The notes under the pieces are model-generated. The model was not told the DNA's origin and did no database searches. It worked only from the letters and a program-made list of their open reading frames with translations. From JAIEPT01 sp038217425 (lineage in GTDB: Bacteria; Planctomycetota; Planctomycetia; Gemmatales; Gemmataceae): a DNA stretch of 51,425 bases. Shown piece by piece: positions 1 through 8,518 of this stretch (its first letter is position 1; the number at the start of each line of letters is the position of its first letter). The translations under genes were made by a program, and so were the position numbers. The DNA lies in contig JBBQPM010000028.1 in assembly GCA_038217425.1 (NCBI GenBank), positions 1-51,425 on the forward strand. The letters are read 5' to 3'.

Positions 1-48
1 GTAAGCGCCTGGAGCACAGCATCCCGTGCGGTTACTCCAGGCGCTTAC
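1..48. repeat. perfect palindrome, 14-bp arms
   Basis: Bases 1-14 (GTAAGCGCCTGGAG) are the exact reverse complement of 35-48, with a 20-base loop that itself contains a small GCAC/GTGC pair. The window starts on it, so its left context is missing. It could be the terminator of an upstream gene or one of the dispersed palindromes typical of this window; no T-run follows. Confidence 0.6.
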
Positions 49-188
49 GCGACCTGGCTCGCCGATTGCCGGGACGAGTGCCGGACACCATTGGCGCGCC
101 CGAATCGAAGATTGTGCTTGACTTACTTCGCGCGGGGGGCGAATCTCAGGGATCTAACGTTCGAGCAATTGGCACAGAAAGGCACGCT

Positions 189-2018
189 ATGCGAAGGCTC
201 TGTTTGGCGGTGTGGATGGCGGCAGTGGGTTCGGGATTCGGGCAGGGCAAGGCGCTGCCGACCCCCCAGGAGGAAGCCAAGGCCGAGGCCCTGATCACCG
301 AGATCTATCAAGACGAAATCGCCAAGGCGGCGAAGGATCCGGCTCTATTAGCGCGGCTCGCGCAAGTCTTTCTGCAAGAAGGTCGCGACACCGGCGATTA
401 CCCCGCGGGACGCTATCGTCTGTTCCAGGCCGCACGCGATCTCGCATCGATGGCGGGCGACGCGCCGACGGCGCTGCAGGCGGTCGAGGAGTTAGGCGCC
501 GAGTTCGCCCTCGCGCCGGCGCAGGTTCTCGCCATGAAGATCCACGCCCTCAAAACCGCGGCCATGGTCACGGATCGGACGCCGGACACATATCGGCAAG
601 TGCTGCAAACCGCCGAGGCCTTGGTCGAGGATCTCAACGATCGCCACGATTACGGTTCGGCGCTGGAGGTGCTGAAGGCGGCGGAGTTCGCGGGCAAACG
701 GCTCAAAAGCCTCGCTCTCGTCGGCTCGATTCGCAAACGCATCGCCGACACGACCGAGAATCAAAAGGCGTTCGCACCGCTGCAGGTACACATGGAGAAA
801 CTCAAGAGATCGCCCGACGACACGGAGTCGAACTTGCTCCTTGGGAACTTCTTCGCGATGCAGAAGGGAGACTGGGCGCGTGGACTGCCGTACCTGGCGC
901 GCAGCGGCCAACCCGTCGCCATTCAGGATTTGAAGTTCCCTACCACGCACGAGGAGCAGGCGAAGCTGGCGCTCGATTGGTTGGCAATCGCACAGGCGGG
1001 TCAGGCGAAGGCCATCGAACGCGCTCGCTTCTGGTACGACCTCGCCTCGGTCGAAGCGACCCCCGCGCAGAAGAAGAACCTGGCCGAGCGCTTTGCGAAC
1101 GTGCCTCAGTTTTCGCAACCTCGGCCGACGCTGGCGCACGAGGTCCGCTCGCTTGAGGGGCATCAAGGACCGGTGCACGCCGTCGCGGTGTCGCCCGACG
1201 GTCGCAAGATCGTGACCGCGGGCGCCGACCACAGCTTGATTGTGTGGGACGTGAAAACCGGCAAGGAACTGCGCCGACTCGACGGCCACTCCAACCGTAT
1301 CTGGAGCATCGCCTTTTCGCCCGATAGCCGGCGTGTCATTTCCGGCGGATTCGACAACTCGATCCGCGTGTGGGATCTCGTCTCCGCCCGCGACGTCCGC
1401 AAACTCGCGGGGCACGGCGATTACGTCCGGAGCGTCGTCTTCTCCTCCGACGGCAAGCTCGCGCTCTCCGGCGGCGACGACCGAATCGTCCGTTTCTGGG
1501 ACGTCGAAAAAGGCGAAGAGATTCGTTCGCTCAAGGGGCATCAGCATTTCGTCTGGAGCGTCGCCCTTTCCCGCGACAACGCCAAGGCCCTCTCGGGGAG
1601 TCTCGACCGCACCGTGCGCCTGTGGGACTTGCGGACCGGGTTGGAAGAAAAGAAACTCGAAGGACACGCCGACACCGTGCTCACGGTGGCGTTCTCGCCC
1701 AGCGGCAAACGCGCCGTCACCGGCAGCACCGACAAGACGATCAAGCTCTGGGACCTGGAGACCGGCAAGGAAGTCCACACGTTCACGGGCCACACCGGCT
1801 ACGTCCACAGCGTCGCCTTTTCGCCCGACGGTCGGCAGATCATCAGCGCCAGCCAGGACAAGACGGTCCGCCTCTGGGATCTGGTCGAGCGCAAGCAGAT
1901 CGCGCAGCTGGAAGGGCACACGGATCAGGTGTGGCAAGCGCTGTTCGGGCCGGACGGCCAATGGGCGGTGTCGGTCGGCCACGACCGCAGCGTGCGCGTG
2001 TGGGGCGCGGGGAAATGA
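189..2018 (+). CDS. secreted WD40-repeat protein
   Basis: A 609-residue protein with seven WD40 repeats, enough for one closed beta-propeller. I start it at the ATG at 189 because a signal peptide (MRRLCLAVWMAAVGSGFG) begins there; the frame is open further upstream but that extension is not signal-like. Residues about 20-315 are helix-rich and alanine-rich, of TPR-like character but without clear repeats. Residues about 320-609 hold the seven repeats, each with a GH dipeptide near the start and a WD (WG in the last) at the end. WD40 propellers are protein-interaction platforms; the export signal suggests a periplasmic or surface role. No catalytic domain is visible and the partner is unknown. 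The next gene, putA, is 400 bp away and probably independent. The repeat assignment is firm, the role is not. Confidence 0.85.
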   Translation: MRRLCLAVWMAAVGSGFGQGKALPTPQEEAKAEALITEIYQDEIAKAAKDPALLARLAQVFLQEGRDTGDYPAGRYRLFQAARDLASMAGDAPTALQAVEELGAEFALAPAQVLAMKIHALKTAAMVTDRTPDTYRQVLQTAEALVEDLNDRHDYGSALEVLKAAEFAGKRLKSLALVGSIRKRIADTTENQKAFAPLQVHMEKLKRSPDDTESNLLLGNFFAMQKGDWARGLPYLARSGQPVAIQDLKFPTTHEEQAKLALDWLAIAQAGQAKAIERARFWYDLASVEATPAQKKNLAERFANVPQFSQPRPTLAHEVRSLEGHQGPVHAVAVSPDGRKIVTAGADHSLIVWDVKTGKELRRLDGHSNRIWSIAFSPDSRRVISGGFDNSIRVWDLVSARDVRKLAGHGDYVRSVVFSSDGKLALSGGDDRIVRFWDVEKGEEIRSLKGHQHFVWSVALSRDNAKALSGSLDRTVRLWDLRTGLEEKKLEGHADTVLTVAFSPSGKRAVTGSTDKTIKLWDLETGKEVHTFTGHTGYVHSVAFSPDGRQIISASQDKTVRLWDLVERKQIAQLEGHTDQVWQALFGPDGQWAVSVGHDRSVRVWGAGK

Positions 2019-2080
2019 CGTTCGGTTTCGCCAGCGCCAGACTCCCCTGCGATGCCCAACTTGAATAGTGCGTTAGACCT

Positions 2081-2112
2081 GCAGAGAGCCTGGATAAATC
2101 CAGGCTCTCTGC
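2081..2112 (+). terminator. terminator-like hairpin after the WD40 gene
   Basis: A perfect 14-bp stem (2081-2094 with 2099-2112) closed by a TAAA loop, 62 bp after the WD40 stop codon. It is GC-rich and symmetrical, so it could stop transcription from either side, but it lacks a downstream T-run. It could also be a dispersed palindrome. Confidence 0.5.
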
Positions 2113-2393
2113 AAATGCGGAAGACCGAACTAAATCTGCTTCCCATGAACCGAACCAGATTCGCTCCATCGTTCCGGATTCGCGCCGTCCCGGAAATACA
2201 AGACCTTCGCTCGTCGCACTTTCGGCAGCGCAAATAATTGCAACGGCATTACCGCCGAATCTCTTCTTGAAAACCGCCCGTAATTGGCGCCCCGGAATGC
2301 GCGTGTCGAGCGAGACTCGTCGTACCGCACGCCGCCCCCGCCCCACTGGTAAAAACCGCTGCCTGATGCAATGCTGCTGGAGAGATGCGGCCC

Positions 2394-2399
2394 TATAAT
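2394..2399 (+). promoter_or_regulatory. putative -10 box of putA
   Basis: A perfect TATAAT, 20 bp before the putA ATG. No good -35 match stands 16-18 bp upstream. A start about 7 bp downstream would give a leader of about 14 nt, just long enough to include the GCGGAG at 2406-2411. Confidence 0.35.
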
Positions 2400-2419
2400 T
2401 AGGATGCGGAGTACGTCTC

Positions 2420-5413
2420 ATGTCCCTGGATCCACGCGAACTCGATCGGCTCACGCGCGTTTACGGCGGCGAACTCTTCGCTCGCGCGGAACGGCGGGGC
2501 CCGCTTCTGTTCTCGCCCGCCTGGTTCGACGAGCGCCTGATGGAATGGACGATGGCCGACGAGGCGATCAAGGTCCAGCTTTTTCGCTTCATCGACGCCC
2601 TGCCTCTCCTGCCCAATCCCGAATCGGTGAGCCGGCATCTCAAAGAATACTTCCGCGCCGCGGGCCGACATATCCCCGGCTATCTTCGCTTCCTCATCGC
2701 GTGCCTGCCCAACCGCGGCCTGGGGGCCACGCTCCTTGCCGGCGCCGCCCGGACCAGCGCGCGCCGACTCGCACGGCAGTTCATCGCCGGTTCGAATCTC
2801 GAGGAAACGCTCGACACCATCGCCCAGCTGCGGCGCGATCAACTCACCTTCACCGTCGATCTGCTCGGCGAAGCGTCGCTCACCGAGCCCGAAGCCGATC
2901 GTTACCAGTCGGCCTACCTCCATCTCATCGAGGGCCTGTGCGCCTCGGCACGCGATTGGCCTGCGGTCGATCTGATCGATCGCGACGCGGACGGACCGCT
3001 CCCCAAGGTCAACCTGTCGATCAAGCTGTCGTCGCTTTACAGCCAGTTCGATCCGATCGATCCGGCCGGCGTCAGCGAGGCGGTGAAACGTCGGCTGCGG
3101 CCGCTGCTGCAATCCGCCCGCGACTGCGGCGCCTTCATCAACGTCGACATGGAGCAGCATTCCTACAAAGATCTCACGCTGCACATCTTCCAGGAACTCC
3201 TCACCGAGCCCGCCTTCCGCGATTGGCCCGACGTCGGCATCGCCATCCAGGTCTATCTCAAAGACACCGAACGCGATCTGCACCAACTCGCCGACTGGGC
3301 GAAGGCGCGCGGCACGCCGATCTGGGTTCGGCTCATCAAGGGCGCCTACTGGGATTACGAGACCCTCCTCGCCGCCCAGGAAGGTTGGCCCGTCCCCGTC
3401 TTTGAGCAGAAATGGCAGACCGACGCCAACTACGAGAAGCTCACGCTCTTCCTCTTCGAGCAGCGCCGCTATCTGCGCCCCGCGTTTGGCAGTCACAATA
3501 TCCGCAGTCTGGCCCACGCGATGGCCGCAGCTCAACTCCTGGACCTGCCGCCGCGAAGCTTCGAGATCCAGATGCTCTTCGGCATGGCCGACACGATCAA
3601 GCAAGCCCTCGTCGGTCTGGGCCAGCGCGTACGCATCTACACGCCTTACGGCGAACTGCTCCCCGGCATGGCATACCTGGTGCGGCGCCTGCTGGAGAAC
3701 ACCGCCAACACCTCGTTCCTGAGGGCGAGCTTTACGGATCGCATTTCGGAGGAGAAACTGCTCATGAACCCTGTTCTCTTCACGCGCAGCGCCGAGAGCA
3801 ATGGCCAGGTCCCGCCCGAGCCGGCGTTTCGCAACGAACCGCTCGCCGACTTCAGCCGCGAGGAAAATCGCCGGCTTATGATCCAGGCCCTGGAGGACGT
3901 CAAAAAACTCCTGGGCGGCGAATATCCCGCGATCCTCGCCGGCCGAGCCGCACCGACGTCGACGTGGATCGAATCGCTGAATCCATCGCACCAGCGGCAG
4001 ATCGTCGGCAAGTGCGCAAGAACGACCCCCCTACAGGCCAAACAGGCCATCGAGGCGGCGAGCGCTGCGTTCCCGGCCTGGCGCGACACCCCTGTGTCAC
4101 GGCGCTGCGAATTGCTTCGCCAAGTCGCGGCGATTCTTCGGCGTCGGCGTTTCGAACTCTCCGCCTGGATGACGTACGAGTGCGCCAAGCAGTGGCGCGA
4201 AGCCGACGGCGACGTCTGCGAGGCGATCGATTTCTGCGAGTACTACGCCCAGCAAATGCAGCGGCTCGCCGATCCGACGTCGTTCAACGTTCCGGGCGAG
4301 GAGAACCAATTCTTCTACGAACCGCGCGGCGTCACCGTCGTCATCGCGCCGTGGAACTTCCCGCTGGCCATCCTCACCGGCATGACGACGGCGGCGCTCG
4401 TGGCCGGCAACCCCGTCCTCATGAAACCTTCCGAGCAATCGTGCGTCATCGCCGCCCAGCTCATGCAAGTCTTCAAGGAAGCCGGGCTCCCCCCGGGCGT
4501 GGTGCAGTACCTCCCCGGCGACGGCGAGGAAATCGGCCCGACGCTCGTCGAACATCCCGACGTCGCCCTGGTCGCCTTCACCGGCTCGCGCGGCGTCGGC
4601 ATGTTGCTCAATCGGCAGACCGCAGTGCTCGCCCCCGGGCAGACGCACATCAAAAAGTTGATCGCGGAGTTGGGCGGCAAGAATGCGGTCATTCTCGACG
4701 AGGACGCCGACCACGACGAGGCGGTCGCGGGAGTCGTCGCCAGCGCGTTCGGCTACCAGGGCCAAAAATGCTCCGCCTGTTCGCGTGTCATCGTCGTCGG
4801 GCCGCTCTACGATAAATTTCTGGAGCGCCTGATCGAGGCGACCCGTAGCCTCAAGATCGGCCCCGCGGAAGATCCCGGCTGCAAGGTCGGGCCGGTGATC
4901 GACAACGAAGCCCGCCAGCGGATTCGGGCGGCCATCGAAAAGGGGAAAATTGAAGCGAACCTCGTCTACGCCGGCGACGTCGGCTTTCTCGAGGCGGAAG
5001 GATTCTACGTGGCGCCGCACATTTTCGCCGACGTGCCGCCGTCGGCCTCGATCGCACAGGAAGAAATTTTCGGTCCCGTCCTCGCGGTAATGCGGGCGGC
5101 CGACCTGAGCGAAGCTCTTAAAATCGCCAACGGCACGCCCTATGCCCTCACCGGCGGCTTCTTCTCGCGCAGCCCGGAGAACATCGAACGCGTCAAACGC
5201 GAGTTCCGCGTCGGCAATCTCTACATCAACCGCAAGATCACCGGCGCCCTCGTCGCCCGGCAACCGTTCGGCGGCTTCAAACTCTCCGGCGTCGGCTCCA
5301 AGGCCGGCGGGCCCGATTATTTGCTGCAGTTCCTCGTCCCGCGCACGATCACCGAGAACACCATGCGCCGCGGCTTCGCACCTACGGAGAACGCCGGAGC
5401 GAAAGCGATTTAG
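2420..5413 (+). CDS. putA: bifunctional proline dehydrogenase / glutamate semialdehyde dehydrogenase
   Basis: Oxidises proline to glutamate in two steps: FAD-dependent proline dehydrogenase, then NAD-dependent L-glutamate gamma-semialdehyde (P5C) dehydrogenase. The 997 residues divide into a PRODH barrel (about 90-440, with the RLIKGAYWDYE motif near residue 304) and an aldehyde dehydrogenase domain (about 520-985). In the latter the general-base glutamate is E750 (ELGGKN) and the nucleophile is C784 (GQKCSAC). The length fits a short PutA without the N-terminal ribbon-helix-helix DNA-binding domain of enteric PutA, so self-repression is not expected. The ATG at 2420 has a CGGAG eight bases upstream and a TATAAT box at 2394. 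It appears monocistronic, followed by a dispersed palindrome that starts at its stop codon. The assignment is secure. Confidence 0.95.
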   Translation: MSLDPRELDRLTRVYGGELFARAERRGPLLFSPAWFDERLMEWTMADEAIKVQLFRFIDALPLLPNPESVSRHLKEYFRAAGRHIPGYLRFLIACLPNRGLGATLLAGAARTSARRLARQFIAGSNLEETLDTIAQLRRDQLTFTVDLLGEASLTEPEADRYQSAYLHLIEGLCASARDWPAVDLIDRDADGPLPKVNLSIKLSSLYSQFDPIDPAGVSEAVKRRLRPLLQSARDCGAFINVDMEQHSYKDLTLHIFQELLTEPAFRDWPDVGIAIQVYLKDTERDLHQLADWAKARGTPIWVRLIKGAYWDYETLLAAQEGWPVPVFEQKWQTDANYEKLTLFLFEQRRYLRPAFGSHNIRSLAHAMAAAQLLDLPPRSFEIQMLFGMADTIKQALVGLGQRVRIYTPYGELLPGMAYLVRRLLENTANTSFLRASFTDRISEEKLLMNPVLFTRSAESNGQVPPEPAFRNEPLADFSREENRRLMIQALEDVKKLLGGEYPAILAGRAAPTSTWIESLNPSHQRQIVGKCARTTPLQAKQAIEAASAAFPAWRDTPVSRRCELLRQVAAILRRRRFELSAWMTYECAKQWREADGDVCEAIDFCEYYAQQMQRLADPTSFNVPGEENQFFYEPRGVTVVIAPWNFPLAILTGMTTAALVAGNPVLMKPSEQSCVIAAQLMQVFKEAGLPPGVVQYLPGDGEEIGPTLVEHPDVALVAFTGSRGVGMLLNRQTAVLAPGQTHIKKLIAELGGKNAVILDEDADHDEAVAGVVASAFGYQGQKCSACSRVIVVGPLYDKFLERLIEATRSLKIGPAEDPGCKVGPVIDNEARQRIRAAIEKGKIEANLVYAGDVGFLEAEGFYVAPHIFADVPPSASIAQEEIFGPVLAVMRAADLSEALKIANGTPYALTGGFFSRSPENIERVKREFRVGNLYINRKITGALVARQPFGGFKLSGVGSKAGGPDYLLQFLVPRTITENTMRRGFAPTENAGAKAI

Positions 5414-5494
5414 CCACAGAGATCACAGAGGAAGAATCAGCGGCCATCGTGATTTCTGCCTTTATTCCTCTGTGTTCTCTGTGACCTCTGTGGC
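5413..5494. repeat. dispersed palindrome family A, copy 1
   Basis: Left arm begins GCCACAGAGATCACAGAGG and the right arm ends with the near reverse complement (CTCTGTGACCTCTGTGGC), with a spacer of about 25 bp. The same arms recur at 7833-7914 and 40087-40185. It lies between the tail-to-tail putA and hydrolase genes and may also act as a bidirectional terminator. Confidence 0.7.
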
Positions 5495-5502
5495 GTGTCT
5501 TG

Positions 5503-6372
5503 TTATGGAGCCGTGATGGCGCCATACGTCTCCGGCCGACGGTCGCGGTAGAATTGCCAGGTGTTGCGTACCTCGCGAATCAGGTCGAGATCGAGGTCGG
5601 CGACGACGATGTCATCGGTGTTGCGCGACCCTTCCGCCAGTATCTTGCCGCGTGGGTCGCAGAAGTAGCTTTGGCCGTAAAACTCGCCGATGCGCCAGGG
5701 TTCCTCCCAGCCGGGGCGATTGACGGCGCCGACGAAGTAGCCGTTGGCGACGGCGTGGGCCGGCTGTTCCAGCTTCCACAAATATTCGGACAACCCCGCG
5801 ACCGTGGCCGAGGGGTTGAAAACGATCTCGGCACCGGCGAGACCCAGACAGCGGGCGCCTTCGGGGAAATGGCGGTCGTAGCAGATATAGACGCCGAGCT
5901 TGGCGAAGCGCGTCTGAAAGACGGGGTAGCCGAGATTGCCGGGGCGGAAGTAGTACTTTTCCCAGAATCCCGGTAGCACCTGCGGAATGTGCACCTTGCG
6001 GAACTTGCCGAGGTAGCTGCCGTCGGCGTCGATCACCGCGGCCGTGTTGTAGTAGACGCCGACGTTTTCCTCCTCATAGATCGGCAGCACCAGCACGATG
6101 CCGTGCTTCTTGGCGAGGGCGGCGAAGCGCTGCGTCGTGGGTCCGTCGGGGACGCGCTCGGTGAGTTCGTACCACTTGGTTTGCTGCTCGGCACAGAAGT
6201 AGGGGCCGTGAAAGAGTTCCTGCAGGCAGACGATCTGGGCGCCGCGACTGACGGCCTGGGCGAGGAGCGTCTCGTGTTTGTCGTTCATCGCCTGTTTGAT
6301 TTGCTGCACGGGGGCGGTCGCGGATTCGCACAGCGTGGCCTGGATGAGGCCGCAGCGCACAATTCGGGGCAT
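5503..6372 (-). CDS. carbon-nitrogen hydrolase, beta-ureidopropionase-like
   Basis: A 289-residue nitrilase-superfamily amidohydrolase with the full Glu-Lys-Cys triad: E52 (CLQELF), K126 (KFRKVHIP) and C164 (ICYDRHFPEG). Length and motif spacing fit the N-carbamoyl-beta-alanine amidohydrolase / N-carbamoylputrescine amidase branch. I start it at MPRIVRCGLIQ (6372), where family similarity begins; the open frame extends to 6555 but that part overlaps the divergent gene and its promoter. The divergent partner is a class III aminotransferase, so N-carbamoyl-beta-alanine to beta-alanine, followed by transamination to malonate semialdehyde, is a natural pathway reading. The exact substrate cannot be settled from sequence; other N-carbamoyl or amide substrates are possible. 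Confidence 0.88.
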   Translation of the reverse strand: MPRIVRCGLIQATLCESATAPVQQIKQAMNDKHETLLAQAVSRGAQIVCLQELFHGPYFCAEQQTKWYELTERVPDGPTTQRFAALAKKHGIVLVLPIYEEENVGVYYNTAAVIDADGSYLGKFRKVHIPQVLPGFWEKYYFRPGNLGYPVFQTRFAKLGVYICYDRHFPEGARCLGLAGAEIVFNPSATVAGLSEYLWKLEQPAHAVANGYFVGAVNRPGWEEPWRIGEFYGQSYFCDPRGKILAEGSRNTDDIVVADLDLDLIREVRNTWQFYRDRRPETYGAITAP

Positions 6373-6388
6373 GTTCGTCGCTCCACGG

Positions 6389-6417
6389 ATGACAGAGAGT
6401 CGCGTTTGGGTTATAGT
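6389..6417 (+). promoter_or_regulatory. sigma-70-like promoter of the aminotransferase gene
   Basis: ATGACA (6389-6394, 5 of 6 to TTGACA), a 17-bp spacer and TATAGT (6412-6417, 5 of 6 to TATAAT). It lies in the 76-bp divergent gap and predicts a transcription start near 6424, about 25 bp before the ATG. Confidence 0.6.
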
Positions 6418-6448
6418 AGCATTTTTCGCCGGGAGAACCGCCGTGACC

Positions 6449-7798
6449 ATGCGTCCGCTACCGCTGTGCGACCACGTCCCCGAGCCGTACGTCGGCCCGA
6501 GCAAGGCGGAAGTCCTCGCGCTACGCCGACAGTACCTCACGCCGGGCCTGATCACGTACTACCGCGACACGTTGATGGCGGTCGAGGGGCGGATGCAGTA
6601 TCTCTGGGACGAGACCGGCAAGCGTTACCTCGACGCGTTCGCCGGCATCGTCACCGTTTCGGTCGGGCATTGTCACCCCTATGTCACCGAGAAGGTCCGG
6701 GAACAACTCGGCAAGCTGCAGCACACGACGACGATCTACCTCCATCCGACCATCGGGCTCTTCGGCAAGAAACTCGCGGAGCACATGCCGGAGGGTTCGG
6801 GCTTGTCGGTCACCTACTTTACGAATTCCGGCAGCGAGGCGAACGAACTCGCGGTCCTCATGGCCCGCGAGACCACGGGCCGATCGGAGATCATCTCGCT
6901 GCGGAACGCCTACCACGGCGGCACCTCGGCGACGATGGGACTGACGGCGCACGGCTCGTGGAAGTTCAAGAGCAACCCCAGCGCCAACGTCAAGAACGCG
7001 CCGACGCCGTACTGCTACCGCTGCCCCTACGGCCTGACTTACCCGAGTTGCGGCCTGGCCTGTGCCCGCGACGTCGAGAACCTGATCCGTTACGACACCT
7101 CGGGCGAGCCGGCCGCGTTCATCGCCGAGTCGATTCAGGGCGTGGGCGGAACCGTGGTGCCGCCGCCGGAATACTTTCCGATCGTCTACGACATCGTCCG
7201 CAAGTTCGGCGGCCTCTGCGTCGCGGATGAAGTGCAAGCGGGTTTCGGCCGAACCGGCACGAAGTTTTGGGGCTTCGAGAACTGGAACGTCACGCCCGAT
7301 CTCGTCACGATGGCCAAGGGCATCGGCAACGGCGCCCCGCTCGCGGCCTGCGTCACGCGTCCTGAGATCGCCAAGAGCATGACGAATCGCATCCATTTCA
7401 ACACTTTCGGCGGCAACCCGATTTCCATGACGCAGGGATTGGCCACGCTCGAAGTGATCGACAACGAGAACATCCAGGAGAACGCCCGCGTCGTCGGCGC
7501 CCATCTCAAGACGCGTTTGCTCGAACTGCAGGAGCGTCAGCCGCTGATCGGCGACATCCGCGGCATGGGTCTGATGCTGGGCGTGGAACTGGTGCGCGAC
7601 CGCAAGAGCAAGGAGCCCGCGAACACAGAGACCGCCGACGTGCTCGAACGCTGTCGGGAACGCGGACTGCTCTTGGGCAAGGGAGGCCTGTTCGGCAACG
7701 TGCTGCGCATCAAGCCGCCGATGTGCCTGACGCGCGACGACGCCGAATTCCTGGTCGATTGCCTCGCCGAGACGCTGGAGACGATTCGAACGTCTTAA
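6449..7798 (+). CDS. class III PLP-dependent aminotransferase (AGXT2-like)
   Basis: A fold-type I, class III aminotransferase of 449 residues. K290 in VTMAKGIGNGAPL is the Schiff-base lysine, and VADEVQAGFGRTG holds the aspartate that contacts the PLP ring nitrogen. A cysteine cluster (CYRCPYG followed by a CGLAC loop) in mid-protein is typical of the mitochondrial alanine-glyoxylate aminotransferase 2-like branch, which also uses beta-alanine and beta-aminoisobutyrate. The open frame runs back to 6278 but the promoter at 6389-6417 excludes those starts. The ATG at 6449 is used; a GTG at 6443 sits better behind the GGGAG at 6431 (7 bases) and is a real alternative. Divergent to a beta-ureidopropionase-like gene, so a role in pyrimidine breakdown is inferred; substrate specificity is otherwise open. 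Confidence 0.9.
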   Translation: MRPLPLCDHVPEPYVGPSKAEVLALRRQYLTPGLITYYRDTLMAVEGRMQYLWDETGKRYLDAFAGIVTVSVGHCHPYVTEKVREQLGKLQHTTTIYLHPTIGLFGKKLAEHMPEGSGLSVTYFTNSGSEANELAVLMARETTGRSEIISLRNAYHGGTSATMGLTAHGSWKFKSNPSANVKNAPTPYCYRCPYGLTYPSCGLACARDVENLIRYDTSGEPAAFIAESIQGVGGTVVPPPEYFPIVYDIVRKFGGLCVADEVQAGFGRTGTKFWGFENWNVTPDLVTMAKGIGNGAPLAACVTRPEIAKSMTNRIHFNTFGGNPISMTQGLATLEVIDNENIQENARVVGAHLKTRLLELQERQPLIGDIRGMGLMLGVELVRDRKSKEPANTETADVLERCRERGLLLGKGGLFGNVLRIKPPMCLTRDDAEFLVDCLAETLETIRTS

Positions 7799-7832
7799 GG
7801 ACGCAGGCAAACATAAGGTTTATCAGAATCAA

Positions 7833-7914
7833 GCCACAGAGTGCACAGAGGACTCAGAGAAGTAAAACTGGCTTTTTGATTCTTATTCTCGGTGTCCTCT
7901 GTGTTCTCTGTGGC
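7833..7914. repeat. dispersed palindrome family A, copy 2
   Basis: Starts GCCACAGAGTGCACAGAGG and ends CTCTGTGTTCTCTGTGGC, the same arms as at 5413 and 40087, with an unrelated AT-richer spacer. It lies in the leader of the HEAT-repeat gene. Confidence 0.7.
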
Positions 7915-7971
7915 TCGTTTTTTTACGACCTTATTCGTGCCCACGCCTTAAACTTCATTCGGAGAAATGTG

Positions 7972-8478
7972 ATGAGAGCGGCCTTTTTCGTGTTGACGGC
8001 GACCCTGCTGGTTTCAGCGCCCGCCTCGGCGCAGCTCAAGGTGGAAGTCGAGCGCAACATCAAGATCTTGAAGACTTCGCAGAAGCCGGCCGAGATCAAG
8101 GATGCCATCGGCAGGCTCGAACGCTCGGAGAATTTGAAGAAGGGAGCGGCGCGCGAAGCGGTGCCGTTGATCGCCAAGGCGCTCAAGGACAAGGACGCCA
8201 CGGTCCGCGCGGCGGCGGCGAGCGCGCTCGGTTCGCTGATGTACGACCCGGAAACCTGGGCGAAGGATTTGGCGCCGCTGCTGGACGAGAAGGAGACGCG
8301 CGACGCCCGCTGGTACGCGGTCGAGGCGCTCGCGGACCTCGGCAAGCATGGAACCTTTGCCCTGGACGCGCTCACGTCGCTGCGCGACAAGGAAGCCGCC
8401 AAACCCGACGGCATGCGGGACAACGAGATCTTGCAGCTCTACCGCGCCGCGGTCGATAAGCTCAAGAAGGCGCAGTAA
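7972..8478 (+). CDS. secreted HEAT-repeat protein
   Basis: A 168-residue protein with a clear signal peptide (MRAAFFVLTATLLVSAPASA, cleavage after residue 20) and two or more HEAT/PBS-lyase-type helical repeats: AVPLIAKALKDKDATVRAAA and then LAPLLDEKETRDARWYAVEA. Such alpha-solenoids bind proteins. Start at 7972 because GGAG at 7961-7964 is 7 bases upstream and the signal peptide begins there; the open frame extends upstream through the family A palindrome but is not coding. The last residues are lysine-rich. No enzyme domain. Function unknown beyond an exported scaffold. Confidence 0.8.
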   Translation: MRAAFFVLTATLLVSAPASAQLKVEVERNIKILKTSQKPAEIKDAIGRLERSENLKKGAAREAVPLIAKALKDKDATVRAAAASALGSLMYDPETWAKDLAPLLDEKETRDARWYAVEALADLGKHGTFALDALTSLRDKEAAKPDGMRDNEILQLYRAAVDKLKKAQ

Positions 8479-8484
8479 CAACCC

Positions 8485-8518
8485 AGGCGAGCGGGGGACT
8501 GACGTCCCCCGCTCGCCT
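8485..8518. terminator. bidirectional terminator / palindrome family B, copy 1
   Basis: A perfect 15-bp stem (8485-8499 with 8504-8518) and TGAC loop, between the stop codons of convergent genes; it ends one base before the minus-strand stop. The core GCGGGGGAC..GTCCCCCGC recurs at 26475-26496, so it is also a dispersed element. Confidence 0.7.

Larger units (their letters stand above)
2019..2419. other. 401-bp intergenic region upstream of putA
   Basis: No convincing gene. It holds the hairpin at 2081-2112 just after the WD40 gene and a TATAAT box at 2394-2399 just before putA. Short open frames on both strands (for example 2130-2330 minus) have no recognisable domain and no good ribosome-binding site. 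Confidence 0.5.

Noticed and set aside
492..1982. Long minus-strand open frame opposite the WD40 gene
   Set aside because: No domain and no signal. It mirrors the codon-position bias of the plus gene, as expected in GC-rich DNA.
2130..2330. Possible short minus-strand gene before putA
   Set aside because: No ribosome-binding site or domain. It may be a decayed fragment but cannot be supported.
6373..6555. N-terminal extension of the carbon-nitrogen hydrolase
   Set aside because: It covers the divergent promoter and the aminotransferase start and has no family similarity.
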